Positions 1 through 6,020 of a stretch of DNA of 10,299 bases are shown piece after piece (within the stretch, counting starts at the first letter, position 1; every line of letters begins with the position of its first letter). This DNA comes from Candidatus Pelagibacter sp. (lineage in GTDB: Bacteria > Pseudomonadota > Alphaproteobacteria > Pelagibacterales > Pelagibacteraceae). The DNA is taken from positions 1-10,299 of the forward strand of contig JAOOLP010000018.1 in the NCBI GenBank assembly GCA_028408795.1, given 5' to 3'. The notes under the pieces are model-generated. The model searched no databases. It was not told the origin of the DNA and worked only from the letters and a program-made list of their open reading frames with translations. Position numbers and translations under genes: made by a program.

Positions 1-705
1 GAAAGAAAATTTGAAAAAACTCCATTAGAGATTTATAATTATTTAAGAAAATCAAATCCCTCACCATTTATGTTTTACTTTAACTATGAAGATTTTAATG
101 TTTTGGGTAGTAGTCCAGAAATTTTAGTCCGTTTAAGAAATGGAGAAGTTACAATTAGACCAATAGCAGGAACTAGACCCCGGGGTAAAAACTCTAAAAT
201 AGACAAAAAAAATGAAAAAGACTTATTAAAAGATAAAAAAGAATTAGCTGAACATCTTATGTTATTAGACTTAGGAAGAAACGATGTTGGAAAAGTTGCA
301 AAAGAAAACTCTGTAAAAGTCAGTGAGAAGTTTAAAATTGAGAAATATTCACACGTAATGCATATTGTTTCGAATGTTGTAGGAAAATTTAATAATAAAT
401 ATTCTTTGTTTGAGACCTTATTATCTGGTTTTCCCGCAGGCACAGTAAGTGGAGCTCCAAAAATAAGGGCAATGGAAATTATTGATGAGCTTGAAAAAAG
501 TAAAAGGAAATTATATGCGGGTGGGATAGGTTATTTTACACCAAATAGTGAGTTTGACACATGTATTGCATTAAGAACTGCTTTAATAAAAGATAAAAAA
601 TTTTATGTCCAAGCTGGAGCTGGAATAGTTGCGGATAGCAAACCTGAAAAAGAATATTATGAAACAATTTATAAAGCTAAGGCTTTAATGAAAGCAGTAG
701 ATTAA
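1..705 (+). CDS. trpE: Anthranilate synthase component I, C-terminal part (5' end outside window)
   Basis: Large subunit of anthranilate synthase, which converts chorismate and ammonia (from glutamine through TrpG) to anthranilate, the first step of tryptophan synthesis in the cytoplasm. The reading frame is open from base 1, so the gene is cut by the window edge; 234 C-terminal residues are visible, about half of a usual TrpE of around 500. The first visible residues (ERKFEKTPLEIYNYLRK) continue into NPSPFMFYF, so the ATG at 70 is internal and not a start. Chorismate-binding family motifs follow in order: SPEILVRL, PIAGTRPRGK, EHLMLLDLGRNDVGKVA, HIVSNVVG, GFPAGTVSGAPKIRAMEII, GGIGYF, DTCIALRT and QAGAGIVADSKPEKEY. 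LLDLGRND and the TVSGAPK segment belong to the active site. The gene is not fused to trpG, unlike the trpEG fusion of Rhizobiales. The TAA stop directly abuts the trpG start. PabB is the alternative, but the trpGDC context makes TrpE much more likely. Confidence 0.95.
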   Translation, partial: ERKFEKTPLEIYNYLRKSNPSPFMFYFNYEDFNVLGSSPEILVRLRNGEVTIRPIAGTRPRGKNSKIDKKNEKDLLKDKKELAEHLMLLDLGRNDVGKVAKENSVKVSEKFKIEKYSHVMHIVSNVVGKFNNKYSLFETLLSGFPAGTVSGAPKIRAMEIIDELEKSKRKLYAGGIGYFTPNSEFDTCIALRTALIKDKKFYVQAGAGIVADSKPEKEYYETIYKAKALMKAVD

Positions 706-1272
706 TTGAAAATTTTACTTATAGATAATTACGATAGTTTTACATATAATTTATATCACTACATTTCTAAATTTAAAAAAAATATAGAAGTAATAAGAAA
801 TGATAAAATAGATACTAAAACTGTTTTTAAAAAAAGATTCGATAAAATAGTAATATCTCCTGGTCCAGGTAATCCAAATCAAGCTGGAAACTGTCTAAAA
901 ATTGTTAAAGAGGTTCATAAAAAGATTCCGATTTTAGGAGTGTGCTTAGGACATCAAATTATAGGGCAGGTTTTTGGAGGTAAAATAGTTAACGCTAAAA
1001 ATCTTATGCATGGAAAAACTAGTAAAATTAGCCATAATAAAAAAGGATTGTTCAGAAATATTCAAAATAATTTTTTAGCAACTAGATATCATAGTTTGGT
1101 AGTAGAAAATAAAAGCTTTCCAAATAGTCTTATTATCACAGCTAAGACTAAAAATAATACTATAATGGGCTTAATGCACAAAAGTTATGACATACATGGT
1201 TTTCAGTTTCATCCAGAAAGTATTAATACTAAAGTAGGTATCAAATTAATTAAAAATTTTATAACTAACTAG
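706..1272 (+). CDS. trpG: Anthranilate synthase component II (glutamine amidotransferase)
   Basis: Glutamine amidotransferase subunit that hydrolyses glutamine and passes ammonia to TrpE. The 188-residue length is normal for a stand-alone class I (triad) amidotransferase. Visible motifs are the N-terminal LLIDNYDSFTYNL, the oxyanion-strand motif SPGPGNPNQAG (from residue 51), the nucleophile elbow GVCLGHQ with Cys80, and the HPES motif carrying His169 and Glu171 of the Cys-His-Glu triad. The start is a TTG at 706, immediately after the trpE TAA. It is the only sensible start, because the conserved N-terminal strand begins at residue 2 and the first internal ATG lies near residue 101. There is no clear Shine-Dalgarno sequence, so translation probably depends on ribosomes finishing trpE. 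PabA is the paralogous alternative; the position between trpE and trpD favours TrpG, though in some bacteria one subunit serves both pathways. Confidence 0.95.
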   Translation: MKILLIDNYDSFTYNLYHYISKFKKNIEVIRNDKIDTKTVFKKRFDKIVISPGPGNPNQAGNCLKIVKEVHKKIPILGVCLGHQIIGQVFGGKIVNAKNLMHGKTSKISHNKKGLFRNIQNNFLATRYHSLVVENKSFPNSLIITAKTKNNTIMGLMHKSYDIHGFQFHPESINTKVGIKLIKNFITN

Positions 1273-1274
1273 TC

Positions 1275-2270
1275 ATGTCAAAGTTATTAGAAAATTTGAA
1301 AAAAGGTCAAAATCTTACACTTAATGAGAGCAAATCCTTATTTGGTAAGTTAATGGAGGGCAAATACGAGGAAGATTACATAATACAAATTCTAGAAGCA
1401 TTAATTAAAAAAGGAGAAACAAAAGATGAATTGGCTGGAGGTATATTTGTTTTAAGAGACAAAGCAAATAAAGTTAATACCGATGAAAATACTATCGATA
1501 CATGTGGAACTGGAGGGGATGGCCAAAACTCCTTAAATATTTCTACTGCTGCTGCAATAGTTTGTGCAAGTATGGGAGTAAAAGTTGCTAAACATGGTAA
1601 TAAAGCAGTCTCTTCAAATTGTGGCTCAGCCGATGTTTTGGAAGCTTTAAAAATAAATATAAATCAAAATCCCCAAGAAGTAGAAAACAGTATTAAAAAA
1701 TTAAACTTCGCTTTTATGTTTGCACCCAATTATCATTCAGCAATGAAATATGTTGGTCCAGCAAGAAAAAAAATGGGGAAAAGAACAATTTTTAATCTAA
1801 TTGGGCCTTTGAGTAGTCCTGCCCAAGTAAGAAGACAAGTTGTTGGAGTATTTGAAAAAAAATGGATGAAACCGTTTGCTGAAGCTTTAAAAGAAAATAA
1901 TGTTACTCATGCTTTTATTGTTCACAGTGATGACGGTATGGATGAAATTTCACCATTCGAAAAAACAAATGTAGTGGAATTAAAAAATGGAATTATTAGT
2001 GAATTTAAAATTGATCCTAAAGAGCTTGGAATTAAAGTTTCAAATAGGGAAAATTTAAAAGGAAAAAACGCAAAATACAATTCTGAAAAAATTGTTGAAA
2101 TTTGTAAAGGAAAATTAAATGAATTTTCTCAGTCTGTAGCACTCAATGTTGCTGCTGGCTTAATAGTTGCTGGTAAAGAAAATGATTTTAAAGAGGCTTT
2201 TAATAATGCATCAACACATTTACAATCAGGAAAAGTTTATGAGCATCTTGTTAAATTACAAACTAATTAA
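1275..2270 (+). CDS. trpD: Anthranilate phosphoribosyltransferase
   Basis: Second enzyme of the tryptophan pathway: transfers phosphoribose from PRPP to anthranilate. The 331 residues match the usual length. After an N-terminal helical region comes the PRPP/diphosphate-binding glycine motif DTCGTGGDG (residues 75-83), then KHGNKAVSSNCGSAD (106-120), then the anthranilate-binding stretch PNYHSAMKYVGPARKKMGKR (151-170) followed by FNLIGPLSSP, and VHSDDGMDE (216-224), the acidic magnesium-binding motif. All expected motifs are intact. The gene begins two bases after the trpG stop and its TAA overlaps the ATG of trpC (TAATG), so it lies inside the trp operon and is likely translationally coupled. 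Pyrimidine phosphorylases share the fold, but the motifs and location exclude them. Confidence 0.97.
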   Translation: MSKLLENLKKGQNLTLNESKSLFGKLMEGKYEEDYIIQILEALIKKGETKDELAGGIFVLRDKANKVNTDENTIDTCGTGGDGQNSLNISTAAAIVCASMGVKVAKHGNKAVSSNCGSADVLEALKININQNPQEVENSIKKLNFAFMFAPNYHSAMKYVGPARKKMGKRTIFNLIGPLSSPAQVRRQVVGVFEKKWMKPFAEALKENNVTHAFIVHSDDGMDEISPFEKTNVVELKNGIISEFKIDPKELGIKVSNRENLKGKNAKYNSEKIVEICKGKLNEFSQSVALNVAAGLIVAGKENDFKEAFNNASTHLQSGKVYEHLVKLQTN

Positions 2271-3061
2271 TGACAAATATATTAAAAAAAATTATAGAAG
2301 ATAAAAAAGAATCTTTAAAGTTAATAAAAAAAAGTAATTCGTTAGACTCTCTTGAAAATAAGACTAAAGAATTTAAAGCATTTTTTGATTTTAAAGAAGC
2401 TATTCAAAATAATAAAGGAATTTCATTAATTACAGAGATCAAAAAAGCTAGCCCATCCGCAGGAATTATTGTGAAAGATTTCAATCATCTAAATATCGCT
2501 GAAAAATATATTAAAAATGGTGCAACATGTTTATCTGTGCTTACAGAAGAAAAATATTTTTTAGGAAATCTCAAACAAATACAAGATATTAAAAAAGATT
2601 ATAAAATACCTATATTGGCCAAAGATTTCTTTATAGACCCTTATCAAGTAACATTATCAAAAAGTTATGGTTGCGATTGCATATTATTAATTATCTCTGC
2701 CCTTGAGAGTAAACAAATAGATGAAATTTACTCTGAGGCATTAAAGAAAAATCTGTCAGTTATAGTTGAAGTTCATGATAAAAAAGAAGCTGAGGCTGCT
2801 TTAAAATATGAAAAAGCATTAATTGGAATTAATAATAGAAATCTAAAAACACTTGATGTTTCAATCAACAATACTATATCGATTTTTGAAATTGTTAAAA
2901 ATCACAAAAGTCCTTTAATCTCAGAAAGTGGCATTCAAAATGAAAAAGATGCAAAATTCATTTACGATAAGACTGGAATTAAAAACTTTCTGATTGGAGA
3001 ATCACTTTTAAGCTCTGACAATCTAGAGGGGTTAATGGAGCGGTTCAGGCAAATTACTTAA
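2270..3061 (+). CDS. trpC: Indole-3-glycerol phosphate synthase
   Basis: Closes the indole ring from carboxyphenylamino-deoxyribulose phosphate with loss of CO2 and water. It is a monofunctional 263-residue (beta/alpha)8 barrel with no fused TrpF half, unlike the enterobacterial TrpCF. By comparison with the known family active site, the catalytic residues are present: Glu56 and Lys58 in the EIKKASPS motif, Lys118 in ILAKDF, Glu167 in VIVEVHD, Asn188 in GINNRNL, and Ser220 in ISESGI; the phosphate-binding end is LIGESLL. The start ATG shares one base with the trpD stop, so expression is probably coupled. This is the last trp gene in the cluster; trpF, trpB and trpA are not in the window. A small A/T-only hairpin lies directly after the stop, followed by the lexA operator. 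Confidence 0.97.
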   Translation: MTNILKKIIEDKKESLKLIKKSNSLDSLENKTKEFKAFFDFKEAIQNNKGISLITEIKKASPSAGIIVKDFNHLNIAEKYIKNGATCLSVLTEEKYFLGNLKQIQDIKKDYKIPILAKDFFIDPYQVTLSKSYGCDCILLIISALESKQIDEIYSEALKKNLSVIVEVHDKKEAEAALKYEKALIGINNRNLKTLDVSINNTISIFEIVKNHKSPLISESGIQNEKDAKFIYDKTGIKNFLIGESLLSSDNLEGLMERFRQIT

Positions 3062-3081
3062 TAAAATAAGGGTTTATTTTA
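3062..3081 (+). terminator. Weak A/T hairpin after trpC, possible terminator
   Basis: Inverted repeat TAAAATAA (3062-3069) and TTATTTTA (3074-3081) around a GGGT loop, starting one base after the trpC stop. The eight-pair stem has no G-C pair and no long T tract follows, so it is not a classical intrinsic terminator. It could slow transcription at the end of the trp operon, or be a chance palindrome in AT-rich DNA. Confidence 0.25.
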
Positions 3082-3097
3082 AGTTGTAATTCAAATA

Positions 3098-3112
3098 GAA
3101 CTTTTATAGAAC
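3098..3112 (+). promoter_or_regulatory. SOS box (LexA operator) upstream of lexA
   Basis: Bases 3098-3112 read GAAC, seven bases (TTTTATA), GAAC: a perfect copy of the direct-repeat operator GAAC-N7-GAAC (GTTC-N7-GTTC on the other strand) known for alphaproteobacterial LexA. It ends 22 bases before the preferred lexA ATG at 3135, in the position expected for repression at the -10 region or transcription start. A loose -10-like TATAGA (3105-3110) lies within it, with TTGTAA at 3084-3089 as a short-spaced possible -35. This indicates autoregulation of lexA. Both half-sites are exact; the promoter hexamers are guesses. Confidence 0.8.
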
Positions 3113-3122
3113 ATAGATGTAC

Positions 3123-3126
3123 GAGG
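3123..3126 (+). promoter_or_regulatory. Ribosome binding site that sets the lexA start
   Basis: GAGG lies eight bases before the ATG at 3135. The upstream in-frame ATG at 3117 has no such sequence and sits only four bases after the operator. This site supports the shorter LexA of 224 residues, starting MLTKKQ as in other alphaproteobacterial LexA proteins. Confidence 0.65.
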
Positions 3127-3134
3127 TTTGTTCT

Positions 3135-3809
3135 ATGCTAACAAAAAAACAAAAGAATTTACTAATATTTATTAATAAGAAGATTAGATCTTCAGGTATC
3201 TCTCCTTCTTACGAAGAGATGAAAAATTCGCTCAACCTTAAGTCGAAATCAGGAATTCATAGATTAATATCTGCTCTTGAAGAAAGAGGTTTTGTAAAAA
3301 GATTGGCTCATAAAGCCAGAGCTTTAGAGGTCGTAAAGCTTCCTGAAAATGCAAGTGCAAACGATATTTTTAATTCATTTACTCCTAGCGTGATTAAAGG
3401 TGGGTTGGATCGAAACAAAAACAAATCATCAGATGTATCTGTTTTAGGTAGTATTGCTGCAGGAACACCGATTGAAGCGATTCAACAAGAAGTTGATAGA
3501 GTTGCCTTGCCAGAAGACTTACAGAATAATGGAGAGCATTACGGTCTTAAAGTTAAAGGAGACTCGATGATAGAAGCAGGAATAGCTGATGGAGACACAG
3601 TTATTGTTAAAAAAACTTCAAATGTTGACAGCGGCCAAATTGCAGTAGTTTTAATAGACGACCAGGAGGCGACTTTAAAAAGAGTTAGAAAAAAAGGAAA
3701 TACTATAGCTCTAGAAGCTGCAAATAAAAATTACGGAACAAAAATATACGCTGCAAATAGAATAAAAATTCAAGGTAAACTCGTTTCTTTGTATAGAAAC
3801 TTTCACTAA
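3135..3809 (+). CDS. lexA: LexA repressor
   Basis: SOS transcriptional repressor with self-cleavage activity. At 224 residues it has an N-terminal winged helix-turn-helix (about residues 20-65, from GISPSYEEMK to LEERGFVKRL), a variable linker rich in Asn and Lys, and a C-terminal S24 peptidase domain. The scissile bond is the Ala109-Gly110 pair in GSIAAGTP; the catalytic Ser144 lies in KGDSMIEAGI and Lys182 in EATLKRV. RecA-stimulated cleavage at Ala-Gly would lift repression after DNA damage. The segment LKSKSGIHRLISALEERGF resembles the DNA-reading helix of alphaproteobacterial LexA, which agrees with the direct-repeat SOS box upstream. An ATG at 3117 would add six residues (MYEVCS), but the GAGG site and family N-termini favour 3135. 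The gap to gltX is only 19 bases with no terminator, so the two may share a transcript. Confidence 0.96.
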   Translation: MLTKKQKNLLIFINKKIRSSGISPSYEEMKNSLNLKSKSGIHRLISALEERGFVKRLAHKARALEVVKLPENASANDIFNSFTPSVIKGGLDRNKNKSSDVSVLGSIAAGTPIEAIQQEVDRVALPEDLQNNGEHYGLKVKGDSMIEAGIADGDTVIVKKTSNVDSGQIAVVLIDDQEATLKRVRKKGNTIALEAANKNYGTKIYAANRIKIQGKLVSLYRNFH

Positions 3810-3828
3810 AATAGTCTAATTAATATAA

Positions 3829-5217
3829 ATGTCTTTTAATTGTAGGTTTGCGCCCTCTCCTACTGGGCCTCTTCATATCGGTGGTGTTAGAACTGCTTTA
3901 TTTAATTGGCTATTGGCCAAAAAAAATAAAGGGAAATATTTTTTACGAATTGAGGATACAGATAAAGAACGATCAAAAGACGAATTTAAAAAACAGATTA
4001 TTTCTTCTTTAGCTTGGCTTGGAATTGAGCATGACGGTGAGGAGTATATTCAATCAAAGAATATTTCAAAGCACATCAAAGTCGCACAAGAACTTCTTAA
4101 AAAAGGATTTGCTTATAAATGTTATTGTTCAGAGGAAGAAATTAATGAACAAAAAGAAAAATGTAAAAAACAAGGAATGCCTTATGTTTACAATAGAAAA
4201 TGGAGAGATGCGAACGATTTAAAAGTACCTGATGGTATTAAACCGGTTATAAGATTTAAAAGTAAAATTTCAGGAAATACGACTATTAATGATTTAGTTC
4301 AGGGAGAAAGAAATATTTCAAATTCTACAATTGAAGATTTTATTATCTTAAGAAAAGATGAAACTCCAACTTACCAATTATCTGCAACAGTCGATGATCA
4401 CGAAATGAAAATTTCTCATGTAATCAGAGGAGATGATCATATGATTAATTCTTTTAAACAAAAACAAATCTATGAGGCTTTAGAATGGGAAGTGCCAAAT
4501 TTTGCTCACATACCTTTAATTCATAGTGAGCAAGGAAAAAAACTATCAAAGAGAGATAATGCCTCTACACTTGAAGATTATATGAAAATTGGAATTATTT
4601 CAGACGCTTTGAGAAATTATTTATTAAGATTAGGATGGTCATACAAAGATAAAGAAATTTTTACTAAGCAAGAAAGTATTGAATTATTTAACTTAGAAGG
4701 AGTGGGAAAATCCCCCTCAAAACTAGATATGTCTAGAATATACTCAATTAACGAAAATTATATAAAAACCATTGATGAGAAAGATTTATTTAATTTTTTT
4801 AAAGAATTTGCCTCAAAATATAAAAAACCTCTAGATAAATCAAAAGAAGCTACGATTTTAAAATCTATAAAATTCTTAAAAAATAAAGCTAAAACTTTAG
4901 AAGATATCTGGAATAATTCTCAATATATTATCAATGATAAAGTTGAAATAGGACTAGAAGATAAAAAACTTATAGATGACCTATCAAAAAAGATTATTAT
5001 TGATTTCATTACTGAGTATAAAAAGATTAGTTCTTTATCAAGGGAAACATTAGAACCAGTAATTAAATCTTTAATAGATAAACATAAAACTAATTTTAAA
5101 GGTGTGGGACAACCTTTAAGAATAGCTTTAATCGGATCTAGATTTGGCCCGGGTATATATGATGTTATTTTATCTTTGGAGAAATCTGAGGTCATAAAAA
5201 GATTAAACATATTCTAA
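3829..5217 (+). CDS. gltX: Glutamyl-tRNA synthetase
   Basis: Class I aminoacyl-tRNA synthetase that charges tRNA(Glu), and in many Alphaproteobacteria one paralogue also charges tRNA(Gln) for later amidation. The 462 residues are typical. The N-terminal CRFAPSPTGPLHIGG carries the HIGH-type motif (His16 to Gly19), IEDTDKERS follows, and the KMSKS-type motif is KLSKR at 238-242. In the insertion around residues 98-126, where E. coli GluRS binds zinc, CYC is kept but the later Cys/His positions read YNRKWRD, so a full zinc site is not evident. The C-terminal region ends with the motifs GVGQPLRIALIGSRFGPGIYD, in keeping with an anticodon-binding domain. No strong ribosome binding site precedes the ATG. 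The TAA overlaps the start of the next gene by one base. The sequence alone does not tell whether this is the discriminating (GltX1) or tRNA(Gln)-charging (GltX2) type. Confidence 0.96.
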   Translation: MSFNCRFAPSPTGPLHIGGVRTALFNWLLAKKNKGKYFLRIEDTDKERSKDEFKKQIISSLAWLGIEHDGEEYIQSKNISKHIKVAQELLKKGFAYKCYCSEEEINEQKEKCKKQGMPYVYNRKWRDANDLKVPDGIKPVIRFKSKISGNTTINDLVQGERNISNSTIEDFIILRKDETPTYQLSATVDDHEMKISHVIRGDDHMINSFKQKQIYEALEWEVPNFAHIPLIHSEQGKKLSKRDNASTLEDYMKIGIISDALRNYLLRLGWSYKDKEIFTKQESIELFNLEGVGKSPSKLDMSRIYSINENYIKTIDEKDLFNFFKEFASKYKKPLDKSKEATILKSIKFLKNKAKTLEDIWNNSQYIINDKVEIGLEDKKLIDDLSKKIIIDFITEYKKISSLSRETLEPVIKSLIDKHKTNFKGVGQPLRIALIGSRFGPGIYDVILSLEKSEVIKRLNIF

Positions 5218-5990
5218 TGAAAGAAGCAACATCGTTCAGAACTAGAAAAAATTCTATTTATGACAAAAAATCTAATTCACCTTTTAAGATAAGTAGATCT
5301 AAATTTTCTAACTTCCTAAATTGTAAAAGATGCTTTTATTTAGACCGTGTCAAAGGTTTAAAGGAACCCTCAATGCCAGGCTGGGCACTTAATGTTACAG
5401 TAGATGAATTACTTAAAAAGGAATTTGATCAATATCGAAAAGAACAAAAACCTCATCCAATTATGATAAAACATAATTTAGATTTTGTTCCCTATCAACA
5501 CAAAGATTTAGATATATGGAGAAATTCTTTAAAAGGTGGAATTTCATATCATGATGAAAAAACAAATTTAATTATTCACGGAGGTATTGACGATATCTGG
5601 TTTGATTTAAAAGAAAAAAAATTAATTGTGGTAGATTATAAAGCTCAATCATCAAATTATCCAATTACAATCTCATCTTATTTAGACGCTGAATGGCATT
5701 TAAGTTATAAACTTCAGATGGATATCTATGTACATATTTTAAGAAAAATGAATTTTAAAGTTTCTGATTTATCTTACTTTTATGTATGCAATGGAGTTAA
5801 AACCAACAATAAATTTGAAAATAAGATAGATTTTACAACTACATTAATACCTTATCGGGTTGATACTTCATGGATCGAAGATAAAATATCGGAGATGAAA
5901 GACGTTTTAAATTCTCCAATAATACCTGAAATTGAAAAAAGATGTGAAAAGTGTGCTTACTTAAAAGGCGGGATAGATTTATTTAATTAA
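5217..5990 (+). CDS. PD-(D/E)XK nuclease-family protein with four cysteines (RecB/Cas4-like)
   Basis: A 257-residue protein with the core of the PD-(D/E)XK nuclease superfamily (RecB/AddB/Cas4 type). Visible motifs are GGIDDIWFD with the metal-binding Asp125, the DxK motif in VVDYKAQS (Asp140, Lys142), and the RecB-family QxxxY motif in LQMDIYVHIL (Gln167, Tyr171). Before the core is NCKRCFYLDR (Cys36, Cys39), resembling the CPRxFYL start of Cas4-like exonucleases; near the C-terminus is RCEKCAY (Cys243, Cys246). Paired N- and C-terminal cysteines recall the iron-sulphur staple of AddB/Cas4 nucleases, though the spacing differs and the usual third C-terminal Cys is missing, so a zinc site is equally possible. 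Substrate and role are unknown; DNA repair or processing is plausible because the gene is tied to lexA-gltX by a one-base TAATG overlap. No CRISPR array or cas gene is near, so it is not called Cas4. Confidence 0.75.
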   Translation: MKEATSFRTRKNSIYDKKSNSPFKISRSKFSNFLNCKRCFYLDRVKGLKEPSMPGWALNVTVDELLKKEFDQYRKEQKPHPIMIKHNLDFVPYQHKDLDIWRNSLKGGISYHDEKTNLIIHGGIDDIWFDLKEKKLIVVDYKAQSSNYPITISSYLDAEWHLSYKLQMDIYVHILRKMNFKVSDLSYFYVCNGVKTNNKFENKIDFTTTLIPYRVDTSWIEDKISEMKDVLNSPIIPEIEKRCEKCAYLKGGIDLFN

Positions 5991-5995
5991 TCATC

Positions 5996-6009
5996 TTGTA
6001 TTAATACAA
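5996..6009. repeat. Perfect 14-bp palindrome between convergent genes
   Basis: TTGTATTAATACAA is its own reverse complement and lies in the 30-base gap between the stops of the nuclease and the channel gene, which converge. It could be a weak bidirectional stop signal or a protein-binding site. As a hairpin it would have only about five A/T-rich pairs and no T tract, so it may be chance. Confidence 0.3.
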
Positions 6010-6020
6010 TCATTAAATAA

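Noticed and set aside
84..443. Minus-strand frame inside trpE
   Set aside because: It lies entirely opposite highly conserved TrpE motifs and has no sign of independent coding.
3109..3133. A second LexA site formed by GAAC (3109) and GTTC (3130)
   Set aside because: The half-sites are inverted with 17 bases between them, unlike either the direct-repeat alphaproteobacterial box or the short palindromic boxes of other groups.
3117..3134. Longer LexA with N-terminus MYEVCS from the ATG at 3117
   Set aside because: This ATG sits four bases after the SOS operator with no ribosome site. The ATG at 3135 has GAGG at eight bases and gives the family's usual MLTKKQ start.
5217..5990. Calling the nuclease Cas4 and searching for CRISPR
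   Set aside because: No repeat-spacer array or other cas gene is present, and the C-terminal cysteine pattern lacks the third cysteine of Cas4.
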